DNA of 20,893 nucleotides from a virus. The stretch lies in the IMG/VR virus record IMGVR_UViG_3300025781_000094, positions 1-20,893 of that record. One strand, 5' to 3'. Below the pieces are notes generated by a model. It was not told the origin of the DNA. It searched no databases and saw only the letters and a program-made list of their open reading frames with translations. Made by a program: the position numbers and the translations under genes. The number at the start of each line of letters is the position of its first letter. Positions within the stretch are counted from its first letter, which is position 1. Shown in pieces: positions 1-7,245 of this stretch.

Positions 1-366
1 AACCAATGATGGGTCTTGGAAAATCCAGAAAACGATTGAAGAGGCTGCGTCTAAAGTTGTCTTAGAAGCATTTTTGCCCAAAGTGCGGCGGCCTTCTGCA
101 GTTGTATACTCAACGCCGTCAAATACGCCATAAACACGACCAACGGTTGTGTTTGCAGCTGCTTGAGCAGCGATTGTTAATTGACCTGAAGCAGTCAAAG
201 CTACTGGTTGGAACTGGTAAAAAGACTGACCAGAGCTCAAAGAGTAGGGAGCAGAGTATGAAGATCCGGGTGTGAATGTGTTTGTGCCAACGAATGGGAC
301 AGAACGATCCAAACCACTTGGATGATACACTGGCTTCAGACCAAAGGGTTGAAATGTTGCTGACAT
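1..366 (-). CDS. Phage structural (head-associated) protein, C-terminus outside window
   Basis: An open frame runs from the ATG at 366 leftwards off the window, giving 122 residues that begin MSATFQPFGLKPVYHPSG. The sequence is rich in Ser, Thr, Ala and Gly, has no charged helices, and alternates short hydrophobic and polar stretches as in beta-rich virion proteins. It is the last visible gene of the minus-strand head operon, 30 nt after the 185-aa protein, where capsid or capsid-decoration genes usually sit. I recall similar 'FGLKPVYHPSG' starts in structural proteins of uncultured aquatic phages, but this is memory, not a search. It could be a head-decoration protein or a small capsid protein. 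Virion role is likely; the exact role is inference. Confidence 0.7.
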   Translation of the reverse strand, partial: MSATFQPFGLKPVYHPSGLDRSVPFVGTNTFTPGSSYSAPYSLSSGQSFYQFQPVALTASGQLTIAAQAAANTTVGRVYGVFDGVEYTTAEGRRTLGKNASKTTLDAASSIVFWIFQDPSLV

Positions 367-396
367 AGTGTCAATTTCCTTTGTTTTTGAAGTTTG

Positions 397-954
397 TTAT
401 TGGAAGCGAACGTTTTTATTGGTCGCCTTTGCGGCCTCTTTTTCCATTTCCAAAAGTCCACCCTCGAGTACTGAACGCCCACCTTTACTTCCCTCTGCAG
501 CACCACGCACTTGTGCGGTGATGTTGCGTTGGTGCTCGAGGGGATCCTCGAGGTGTAGCATCTTCATAACTTCTTGGTACATGTCTTCTGGTAACTTAAA
601 GAGGATCATCTCATTACAAGATACACAGCCTTCAAACTTGCCCGAGCTCATCTTGCCTAGTCCTTCAAAGCCTTCTCCTAATTCCGAGGCTTTAACTGGC
701 TCATAACCCAACGCCATACGTTTGTCGATACTGTCGTAAGTATTGGTTGAAGACAACCAACACAAGTGCATGCCGGGAATTGTATTCGCCGGAATGTCAG
801 GCAACGCACTATTTGCCCACTTGTCTCTAAACGCATCAAGGCGTTCACGACGTGCAATGTCATCAGGAGCGGCGGTCATCGCGCGCTCTTTTACTTCTTG
901 AACCCGATCAGCTATGCGATCTTCTATGGTTCTCTTAATTCTTGTATTTGCCAT
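397..954 (-). CDS. Conserved phage protein of the head module, 185 aa
   Basis: ATG at 954, preceded on the minus strand by an AGAGGAT ribosome binding site about 8 nt upstream. The N-terminal 50 residues are charged and helical (IEDRIADRVQEVKERAM). The middle carries a compact conserved-looking part with GMHLCWLSS and a CVSCNEM stretch containing two cysteines (C-x2-C). The C-terminal 50 residues are again charged. The gene lies between the scaffold-like gene (5 nt gap) and the structural protein at 366. That position suggests a role in head assembly or a minor virion protein. No enzyme motif is visible. The C-x2-C pair alone is not enough to claim zinc binding. Confidence 0.75.
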   Translation of the reverse strand: MANTRIKRTIEDRIADRVQEVKERAMTAAPDDIARRERLDAFRDKWANSALPDIPANTIPGMHLCWLSSTNTYDSIDKRMALGYEPVKASELGEGFEGLGKMSSGKFEGCVSCNEMILFKLPEDMYQEVMKMLHLEDPLEHQRNITAQVRGAAEGSKGGRSVLEGGLLEMEKEAAKATNKNVRFQ

Positions 955-959
955 TTTGT

Positions 960-1943
960 TTATCCTCTATTTTGGCGGTCATACTGCGCGTATGCCCGGA
1001 TCATTTTGTTGCGTCGCTCTACATCGTCCCATGCGCCTGCGTCTTTAATTGCTTGAACACGGTCACGACTTAACGTGATGGTATTCTTGCTAGTTGCTGC
1101 CGACTCGTTCCTACTGGTAGGAGTTGGTCCGGCGCGGCGTTTTGGTTTGTCGCTCTTTTCCGCCTGATAGCGGTGTGGCAAACGTGCAGATAAACGATTA
1201 TCAAGCTCGTCCCAGTATTCTGAGTCTGACGGATCCCATCCATCAGCTGCAAGCTCTTGATCTATTACCTTGGCAATTCTACTATCTGTATCTCGGGCCT
1301 GTGGATCGAACCATGCGTTCTTTTTTAACCAACGTGTAGCGTGTTCTTGAACTTCTGTGCTAATTGGGTTAGGAACGTTTTGTTTTGGAGCCTTGGCAGC
1401 CTCGATTTGTTGCTTTTTATAGTGTTGGATCTGTTGCAAACGCTGTTTTGCGTCTGTTAACTGCTCCAAATACTCCACCTGAGCGGCCGCATCACCTGCT
1501 TGCGCTGCTTGTAGCATCTTCATCTTAGCATATTCGACCTTTGTGGCCTCATCTTCGATGGTTTTGTCAATCTGGGCAATACGCAGTGATGCCGCGCCAT
1601 TTTCCAGTGATGCTAAGCGTCTTGCAAGCTCTTCATTACGCTTCTCAAGTGAACTAATCTTGTTTTTAGCGCTAATTTCACGTTGGCGCTTAAGTTCTTT
1701 CTTTAATTTACGCTCTTCGCGTCGAGCTTCACGGATTTTTTCCCGTTCTTCCTCGGTTTCGCCATCTTCGTGGTCATCGTCGTTGCCATCTTCGTGGTCA
1801 TCGTCGTGATCTTCGTCGTCATGGTCTTCATTTTTGACTTTTTTAGGCGCTTCCTCTTTAATTTCATCAGGAAGGTCTATCTTGGCTATAAGGGAGCCAT
1901 CCTCTTGTTCCTTAATTGGAACATCTTTTTCATTTTCACTCAT
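960..1943 (-). CDS. Scaffolding-like head assembly protein
   Basis: 327 residues from the ATG at 1943, with GGAAG about 9 nt upstream. Residues 35-65 are an extreme acidic run of Asp, Glu and His in which a DDHEDG unit occurs twice. Residues 65-190 are strongly charged and heptad-like (EEREKIREARREERKLKKEL onwards) and should form long coiled coils. The C-terminal third is a mixed helical domain ending in basic residues. An acidic N-terminus, a central coiled coil and a basic C-terminus, in a gene between portal and capsid genes, is the usual architecture of phage scaffolding proteins, which line the procapsid and leave before DNA enters. No protease domain is visible. The role is inferred from architecture and position. 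Confidence 0.65.
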   Translation of the reverse strand: MSENEKDVPIKEQEDGSLIAKIDLPDEIKEEAPKKVKNEDHDDEDHDDDHEDGNDDDHEDGETEEEREKIREARREERKLKKELKRQREISAKNKISSLEKRNEELARRLASLENGAASLRIAQIDKTIEDEATKVEYAKMKMLQAAQAGDAAAQVEYLEQLTDAKQRLQQIQHYKKQQIEAAKAPKQNVPNPISTEVQEHATRWLKKNAWFDPQARDTDSRIAKVIDQELAADGWDPSDSEYWDELDNRLSARLPHRYQAEKSDKPKRRAGPTPTSRNESAATSKNTITLSRDRVQAIKDAGAWDDVERRNKMIRAYAQYDRQNRG

Positions 1944-1958
1944 AATTTTCTTCCAAAA

Positions 1959-2396
1959 TTAGTCTACAAACGCTTTCATCTTCTGCGCATGCTCAAAACT
2001 CTTAATGCGTGAGATGATTTCACGTGCCTGAATCGTAATAAACACCACGGGGGCGCCTTCGTCATCTGGCTGTACAACAAAACGGTCACCGCCGTACTTA
2101 ATGGTTCTAACCAAATCACCTTCTTTGCACCATGGGCCTTCAATCCAAGGCTCTAGGTTATCTGGTGACTTATATGCTAGGGGGCCAATTTGGCGTACTT
2201 TAGCTACGGTCTCATTGAAACGTAAGGTTTGTCGTGTCTCATCCACTAGGATGATGCCACCTTTACTGGTATTCTTTTCCCTGCGCAGTTGCACAAGTAC
2301 TCGATCACCTGCTACTTCGACACCGGGATCTACGTTTGGAAAACACTCCTCTTCCGTGCGTAAGTCTGGTTCGTCTTTTTGATTAATATCAAACAC
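1959..2396 (-). CDS. GroES/Cpn10-like co-chaperonin
   Basis: 145 residues starting at a GTG (2396-2394); an AGGAG lies 9 nt upstream on the minus strand, which decides the start. The Cpn10 fold signature is readable: VAGDRVLVQLRREKNTSKGGIIL at about residues 26-50, where the Lys-Thr-Ser-Gly-Gly-Ile-Ile-like segment is the mobile loop that contacts GroEL, followed by GPLAYKS and GDLVRTIKYGG near 98-108 and a late beta strand. Cellular GroES is about 95 residues, so this one is extended by about 25 residues at each end, as in phage co-chaperonins such as T4 gp31. It probably replaces or assists host GroES with GroEL when folding the capsid protein, which fits its place in the head operon. Confidence 0.85.
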   Translation of the reverse strand: MFDINQKDEPDLRTEEECFPNVDPGVEVAGDRVLVQLRREKNTSKGGIILVDETRQTLRFNETVAKVRQIGPLAYKSPDNLEPWIEGPWCKEGDLVRTIKYGGDRFVVQPDDEGAPVVFITIQAREIISRIKSFEHAQKMKAFVD

Positions 2397-2417
2397 TCTA
2401 CAGTGCTCCTATAACCT

Positions 2418-2609
2418 TTACAGGTCTTCTTCATCCTCCGATAATATGTTATCGATAATCGACAGGGCATCGGATAAACCCTCCCGTTTACCTACAAGCC
2501 TTTGATATGTGTCAAAGTTATGTACGTTAACGCCGGATGCTATAGCCTCCGTCATTTCATTTTGCGCGGCTTTAATTCTCTGCAGAATCTCGCTTAAAAA
2601 GTCTTTCAT
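2418..2609 (-). CDS. Small helical protein of the head operon, 63 aa
   Basis: I chose the ATG at 2609 (MKDFLSEILQRIKAAQNEM...) rather than the ATG 39 nt further upstream. The upstream extension (MGRIFPPYCISKI) is encoded across a hairpin and the TGCATTAGT motif and looks untranslated. The protein is amphipathic and helical, with 63 residues ending in an acidic tail (EDEEDL). It contains a NFDTYQRLVGKREGLSDAL stretch typical of small conserved phage proteins beside portal genes. It lies 21 nt upstream of the GroES-like gene. No catalytic motif is visible. It could be a head-assembly cofactor, but the sequence does not show this. Confidence 0.7.
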   Translation of the reverse strand: MKDFLSEILQRIKAAQNEMTEAIASGVNVHNFDTYQRLVGKREGLSDALSIIDNILSEDEEDL

Positions 2610-2615
2610 AATCTT

Positions 2616-2624
2616 ACTAATGCA
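2616..2624 (-). promoter_or_regulatory. TGCATTAGT motif, copy 1
   Basis: The minus-strand 9-mer TGCATTAGT ends 6 nt before the ATG at 2609. It is one of four exact copies in the window, all just upstream of gene starts. Its function is unknown. Confidence 0.4.
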
Positions 2625-2628
2625 ATAA

Positions 2629-2644
2629 GGCGGAAAAATCCGCC
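2629..2644 (-). other. Intercistronic hairpin
   Basis: A perfect 6-bp stem (GGCGGA/TCCGCC) with a 4-nt loop lies between the genes at 2654-2866 and 2418-2609. No U-tract follows on either strand, so it is more likely an RNA processing or stability hairpin, or an attenuating element, than a full intrinsic terminator. Confidence 0.45.
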
Positions 2645-2653
2645 CCAATGCTG

Positions 2654-2866
2654 CTAGTAAAAGTTACCGCCGCCAATTTCGTTTAGGTTCTTATCTGGAC
2701 CAACTTTTTGGCCTTTAGCCAATTTAGCTTGACCTGCGCCAATCTTCCAGTTGTTGTCACGGTGTGAACCAGACTTACCGCTGTCAACTTTTTGATCTGG
2801 GCCGCCAGCATAGCCGGGTGTACCAGTCATCTTATAGGCCTTTTTGTAGCCGAGTTCTTTTTCCAT
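2654..2866 (-). CDS. Small Gly/Lys-rich protein, 70 aa
   Basis: ATG at 2866 overlaps the portal stop codon by one base (TAATG), so translation is probably coupled to the portal. The protein is 70 residues, basic, and rich in Gly, Lys, Asn and Asp (GTPGYAGGPDQKVDSGKSGS, later KVGPDKNLNEIGGGNFY), with almost no predicted secondary structure. Small unstructured proteins of this kind are common beside portal genes in uncultured phages, but I know of no assigned function. It may be a minor head protein or a DNA- or scaffold-binding peptide; neither is shown by the sequence. Confidence 0.65.
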   Translation of the reverse strand: MEKELGYKKAYKMTGTPGYAGGPDQKVDSGKSGSHRDNNWKIGAGQAKLAKGQKVGPDKNLNEIGGGNFY

Positions 2867-5742
2867 TATTGTTCCTCAGTGGGTGGTTGGGATTGAGCGG
2901 CTTGCTGCTGTTGTGCCATCTGCTGCTCATGTTGCTGCTGTGATTGTTGTAAACCTTGTGCATGTTGCTGCGCTGTCTGTTGCATCTGTTGGGCATGTTG
3001 CTGCTGTGATTGCTCCAACTCAATTTGATTTTTAACCTGCTGCGCCTGTTGTTCAAATTGTTGTTGCTGTGTGCGGATGCCATGCTCACGAATATCTTGC
3101 TCAGCCGTTTGGATTGCCTGCATGGCAGATAGATCCTGCTCATGCTCTAACTGCATCTGGGTAGCATCAAACTGTGCACCGGCGGTGATCTGTGCCACAC
3201 GTTCTCTTGCGGCGTTGTTGATGTTAGCCATCGCAATATTGGTAGCATTTTTCTGGCTGTCGATATTGGTCTGGGTCTGATACTTAGCTTGTAGCTCTTG
3301 AACTTTTTGTTGCAGCTGCGCAATCTTGATCTGATAATCTTGAGATTGTTTTTGATTATCAAACTGCATTTGCATCTGAGCTTCTTGAGCTTTACGCTGG
3401 GTCTCAGCCATTTGTGTCTTGAGCAATACCTGTGCGGTAGGATCAGCATTTGCAGCAGCTTCTTGTTGCGCCTGCTGTGCCTGTGATACTTTCTGAGCCA
3501 AGGCATTAATTTGTTGTACGTACTGTGCCAAGTTAGCGTTGGCGTCTTGTGATACCATGTTAGACGCCAGTGCTAGTGCCTGTTGTGCCTCAATGTCTAA
3601 CGGCTGCTCTTGGTGTAAGTTTAACGTATCTTTGCCACCTGCAGCTTGCGCCACATAGGCACGCATGGATTGCAAATAGTGTAATGTTAAGTGTTGCTTA
3701 ATGTGCTCTAAAGCATGAGGTGCAAAAGCAGGACCAATAACAGGGTTGCCGCCGTAAGCTGGATTATTCGCATATTCTAAATGGATCTTAATGTGTGCAA
3801 TATGATCTTGATCTGGATACGCCGCAGCAGGGCGGCCCATGGTCATCGATACGTTTTCTAATGCCGGATTAGATTCGTTAGCGCCCTGTGGGTTTGGTAA
3901 TATTTCTTCGATGTTCGGCACCTTAAGTTGCTGTAACATGCGACGATAAATAGAACGCAGATCAAACATTCCGGGAGGGGCGGATGAACCCATCTGCAAC
4001 AACGCTTGTGTTTGAGCCAATCGTTGTGTTTCAGAGAAGATGTTAGGATCAGATACAGGACGAACGTCGTCGTTGTATGCAAAGTCACGTACCTTAATCT
4101 CTTCACCAGATTGGTTGTCCATCTCTTCCAAGTACCAGTGATTGATACGGGAGATGATCTTTAATGATTTAGCTTGGCTGCGATGTAAGCGTGCGTGAAT
4201 GCTGGAGAATACCTTTGCACCTTGCTCGATCAGAGCTTGGGTGGTGCCCACCGGTGTGTTGGCGTTGGCATCTTGAATTTTTTCTTCTGCGGTGGTAACC
4301 ACGCCCTTAGCGGCATCTGTTAACCATCCAAGCAAATTAAATAATGTCTGTGATGGTGGATTGAATGGCATTGCCATCGCAATCTTACGTACATCGTCAA
4401 CGCCCGGAGCGCCTTCGATCTCAATTACTTGAGTGGGTTCAATTCGGTCACTTTGGCCACCAATGCGTCCACCTTTGAGTTTAAGCATCGTCTGGCTGTT
4501 GTTGATATGAGCAGCATCAAGCAGAGCGCGTAAAGTACCAGTAAGAGCAGCGCTGAGGCCGCCAATAAGATGGGGGAGGCCAATAGCATAAGCACCGCGC
4601 CAAGGTATGAATTTGAACTCAACATACCAGTCAAGTTTTTCGAGCTTTTCATCGTTTGCATCCCAGTTGCGGTACAACGCCAGCACCTTACTGCTGGTCT
4701 CGTCAATAGTTAAAATGTATGGCGCACGTTTGCCGTTGGTTAGTGGATCATCTTCTAAACGAATAAAGCAGGTGATCTCATATACACGACGCAATCCGTC
4801 AATATTAACCGACGGAATATCTTTACCTTCGATCTTGTTGTTAGCCTTTTCAGCTTCGGTCTGATCGTTCAGTGGTGCGTCAGAGGTAGATTGGTAAATA
4901 TTATCTACGTCACGATAGATACCATCCTCAACACGTTTGAGGAATATATCTTCGGTAATGTCTTGCTGTTCTGTTACACGTTGTGCCGTGTAAAAGTTGG
5001 TCGATGAGAACGGTAGGTAGATGTTATCGATCGGTACCCACTCACACATCGGACGTTTTTGTTCTGTATCAAAGCGCCATTTAAGGAACTGTGATCCACC
5101 AAGTGGCAACTGAGTGAGCAGCTGCTCCATCTCGTCGCGGTATTCTGGAACCTGCTCGGTGAGCTGCCAGTTAAGGAAGTTGGTCTTACGGTCGGCGGTT
5201 TCTTCTTTGTAACGATTTGCCTCGCCCTTGATGTTAGACTTTACAATCCCTTCAGGTGGCAACAGTTCGCGTGCAGACGCGGCAGCAAAGTCAACACATG
5301 ACTCTGCCATGACTGGGTGGACGACTTTGGAAGCTCCGTCGAACGTGGCTCCTCCGGGCGCGTCCTTGCCTAGACCGGTACGGCGCAGGCCGTCTTCGTA
5401 TTGTTTATCTCGTTGCTTGCGTGATTCTTTGTCTACGTCAATGTAGTCAAGGTATTCAATCGCCAATGACTGTAGTACGCTTTCGTCAAACTCTTCTGCC
5501 AAGTTCGCATAGAACTCAGGATTTTTTAGTGGGCTTGATTTTTCTTGAAAGTTAACTACTACCGAACCATCTTCCAGTTCAATGACTTCCTGCTCTACCT
5601 CATCTGGGTCTAAGCCGAGGATGTCTTCATACTGCTCCATCTCGGCATCTTGTTCTTCTGCCAAGCCAAGGTCCTCTTCGCGAGTATCCAAGCCGGGTAG
5701 ATTGCCGCCAGATTGTAGTGGGATAGTTGGTTGTTGTGCCAT
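2866..5742 (-). CDS. Portal (head-tail connector) protein with long Gln-rich C-terminal tail
   Basis: 958 residues from the ATG at 5742. Residues 1-75 are acidic and low in complexity. The portal core runs from about 75 to 700, with conserved-looking stretches such as GATFDGASKVVHPVMAESC, LLPPEGIVKS, LPLGGSQFLKWRFD, VPIDNIYLPF, a GAYAIGLPHLIGGLSAALTG stretch, and VGTTQALIEQGAKVFSSIHA in the clip/stem region. These match the large portal family of short-tailed, P22-like phages. The ring of twelve copies is the DNA entry vertex and docks TerL. Residues about 700-958 are almost entirely Gln, Ala, Met and Glu heptads, probably a helical barrel projecting into the capsid as in P22, though unusually long and Gln-rich. 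It sits directly downstream of TerL (63-nt gap), the classic order. Confidence 0.9.
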   Translation of the reverse strand: MAQQPTIPLQSGGNLPGLDTREEDLGLAEEQDAEMEQYEDILGLDPDEVEQEVIELEDGSVVVNFQEKSSPLKNPEFYANLAEEFDESVLQSLAIEYLDYIDVDKESRKQRDKQYEDGLRRTGLGKDAPGGATFDGASKVVHPVMAESCVDFAAASARELLPPEGIVKSNIKGEANRYKEETADRKTNFLNWQLTEQVPEYRDEMEQLLTQLPLGGSQFLKWRFDTEQKRPMCEWVPIDNIYLPFSSTNFYTAQRVTEQQDITEDIFLKRVEDGIYRDVDNIYQSTSDAPLNDQTEAEKANNKIEGKDIPSVNIDGLRRVYEITCFIRLEDDPLTNGKRAPYILTIDETSSKVLALYRNWDANDEKLEKLDWYVEFKFIPWRGAYAIGLPHLIGGLSAALTGTLRALLDAAHINNSQTMLKLKGGRIGGQSDRIEPTQVIEIEGAPGVDDVRKIAMAMPFNPPSQTLFNLLGWLTDAAKGVVTTAEEKIQDANANTPVGTTQALIEQGAKVFSSIHARLHRSQAKSLKIISRINHWYLEEMDNQSGEEIKVRDFAYNDDVRPVSDPNIFSETQRLAQTQALLQMGSSAPPGMFDLRSIYRRMLQQLKVPNIEEILPNPQGANESNPALENVSMTMGRPAAAYPDQDHIAHIKIHLEYANNPAYGGNPVIGPAFAPHALEHIKQHLTLHYLQSMRAYVAQAAGGKDTLNLHQEQPLDIEAQQALALASNMVSQDANANLAQYVQQINALAQKVSQAQQAQQEAAANADPTAQVLLKTQMAETQRKAQEAQMQMQFDNQKQSQDYQIKIAQLQQKVQELQAKYQTQTNIDSQKNATNIAMANINNAARERVAQITAGAQFDATQMQLEHEQDLSAMQAIQTAEQDIREHGIRTQQQQFEQQAQQVKNQIELEQSQQQHAQQMQQTAQQHAQGLQQSQQQHEQQMAQQQQAAQSQPPTEEQ
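2928..3012 (-). repeat. Repeated low-complexity segment in the portal tail
   Basis: A 19-bp unit, CATGTTGCTGCTGTGATTG on the plus strand, occurs exactly twice (2928-2946 and 2994-3012) inside a CTG/TTG-rich stretch that encodes Gln-Ser-Gln-Gln-Gln-His-Ala-like repeats. It looks like slippage or unit duplication extending the Gln-rich portal C-terminus. Confidence 0.6.
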
Positions 5743-5776
5743 TGTTTAAGTATTCTGGATTTATGTTCCTAATTAC

Positions 5777-5785
5777 ACTAATGCA
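5777..5785 (-). promoter_or_regulatory. TGCATTAGT motif, copy 2
   Basis: An exact minus-strand copy, 34 nt upstream of the portal ATG, in the only gap of more than 50 nt in the head operon (5743-5805). Function is unknown. Confidence 0.4.
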
Positions 5786-5805
5786 CAGATATGTGCAAAA
5801 GCGCC

Positions 5806-7245
5806 CTATTGTGCATAGGGATTAGGTGTACGTTTGCGGTTATCGTCCGCGTAGCTATAATCGCGTGCTGGCAGGTAATCTAGCTGAATCCAGCCAGAAT
5901 CGCGTAAAACACGCAGGGCCTGTGATAATGAGTCCACATAGTCATCATGTCCGCCCGCCTCTGGGAACGAACATACCTGACGTATAAAGCGTTTAGACCA
6001 GTCGGCAAAGTCGCCGCGTTGCTGGGAATCTTCTGGAATAAACACCTTACCCTTGGCAACGAGGGGTGCCACGATGTTTAAGCGCTGTACCTTATCGGCA
6101 CGTCCGGGGTTGTATCCACGCACCGGAACGCCAGCACCTTGTAGCTCTTGTATCAATGAGATACCCGCCGACTTATCTTCCATCAGGATCAGGTCTGCCT
6201 TACGGCCCTTACCAAAGTCATTATCTGCGCCGTAGACCACCTCTTTAAAGTCGTCAATCACCTTGCGACGTAGCTCTGGGTAGGACAGGTGATGGTCCCA
6301 CGCATCTAAGAGGATGATTGCCGTGCCAGCATCTTCCTGTTCAAACACGCCCCAGATGGTGCATGCCGTGGGGTCGTTCATGGTCTTTTCGCTGGTAGCC
6401 GGATCGTAGCTGGCAATCACGTATTCCAAGTTAGGCGTGGGCTTAGATGCCGGCCACATGCGAAACTGTTTACGTTTGATAATACCTGCAGCTTCTGGGT
6501 CAAGGATCTCACCATAGATCTCTTGCCTGCCGATGTCGGTGCCATCATACGTCTCAAGCTGTTTGAAGAAGGTGGCAGATAAGTTTTCTTTATTATCGTA
6601 TGATGAGGCGTTTACCACATATACGTCACCGCCAACTTTACCTTCGTTAAGGTCTACAATTAATTCTTTTGGCTTGGGGGTGGTGGTGATGATTTGCTGG
6701 ACTCGCGGGATGCGCGGGTCTTTAAGGCGCAACGTGAACTGGACGCCATCGTATGCCTCGTCGAGGTAGTCGAAGGCGCACAGCTCATCAAACCATGCCC
6801 CGTGGTATTGCTTACCGCGGTAACGCTCTGGCTCGGAGGCTGGGATGCCTTGGATAATGGAGCCATTGGTAAGGGTAATTTCGAAGAGGGACTTGTTGTA
6901 GTCCCGGATGAGGCTGGGTGGGATGATGTTGAGGAGTCCTGAATCGCCTTCGAAGCAGGTGGCTCGGATGTCGTTTGACGTAGGAGCTGTGACAAGCCAG
7001 CGGGTGTTGCTGTAGTTCCAAGCCCGAATACCAATCCAATGACTAGCAGTGTGCGTCTTGCCAGACCCGCGGCCTGCGAGCATAAGGAATGTGTCATATT
7101 CTCCATCTTCTGGTTCTTTCTGGTGTGGTAGTGCCTGTATGGCCCACTTGACCTGCCAAATTGCCGCGTCCAATTGCTGCTTGGGCCAGTGGCTGTGCGA
7201 CTTGGCAAATAGTTCAAGGGTGCGTTGTTGCTTGTCTGTTAGCAT
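5806..7245 (-). CDS. Terminase large subunit (TerL)
   Basis: I start at the ATG at 7245 (MLTDKQQRTLELF), giving 479 residues. An earlier in-frame ATG at 7311 would add 22 Arg-rich residues translated from inside the Hint gene. The ATPase domain shows Walker A GRGSGKT at 58-64 and Walker B with the catalytic acid in WFDE at 151-154, followed by a TTTPKPKEL coupling motif. The RNase H-like nuclease has acidic residues in VIASYDPATSEK, LILMEDKSAG and GGHDDYVDSL, in the expected order. TerL drives ATP-powered DNA packaging through the portal and cuts the concatemer. The gene overlaps the end of the Hint ORF by 7 nt. No small terminase subunit is recognisable; the 102-aa gene upstream is only a positional candidate. 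Confidence 0.95.
   Translation of the reverse strand: MLTDKQQRTLELFAKSHSHWPKQQLDAAIWQVKWAIQALPHQKEPEDGEYDTFLMLAGRGSGKTHTASHWIGIRAWNYSNTRWLVTAPTSNDIRATCFEGDSGLLNIIPPSLIRDYNKSLFEITLTNGSIIQGIPASEPERYRGKQYHGAWFDELCAFDYLDEAYDGVQFTLRLKDPRIPRVQQIITTTPKPKELIVDLNEGKVGGDVYVVNASSYDNKENLSATFFKQLETYDGTDIGRQEIYGEILDPEAAGIIKRKQFRMWPASKPTPNLEYVIASYDPATSEKTMNDPTACTIWGVFEQEDAGTAIILLDAWDHHLSYPELRRKVIDDFKEVVYGADNDFGKGRKADLILMEDKSAGISLIQELQGAGVPVRGYNPGRADKVQRLNIVAPLVAKGKVFIPEDSQQRGDFADWSKRFIRQVCSFPEAGGHDDYVDSLSQALRVLRDSGWIQLDYLPARDYSYADDNRKRTPNPYAQ

Noticed and set aside
6660-7217. 185-codon minus-strand ORF inside TerL in another frame
   Set aside because: It is a shadow of the GC-rich TerL gene with Ser/Pro/Arg-rich, domain-free sequence and no start signal.
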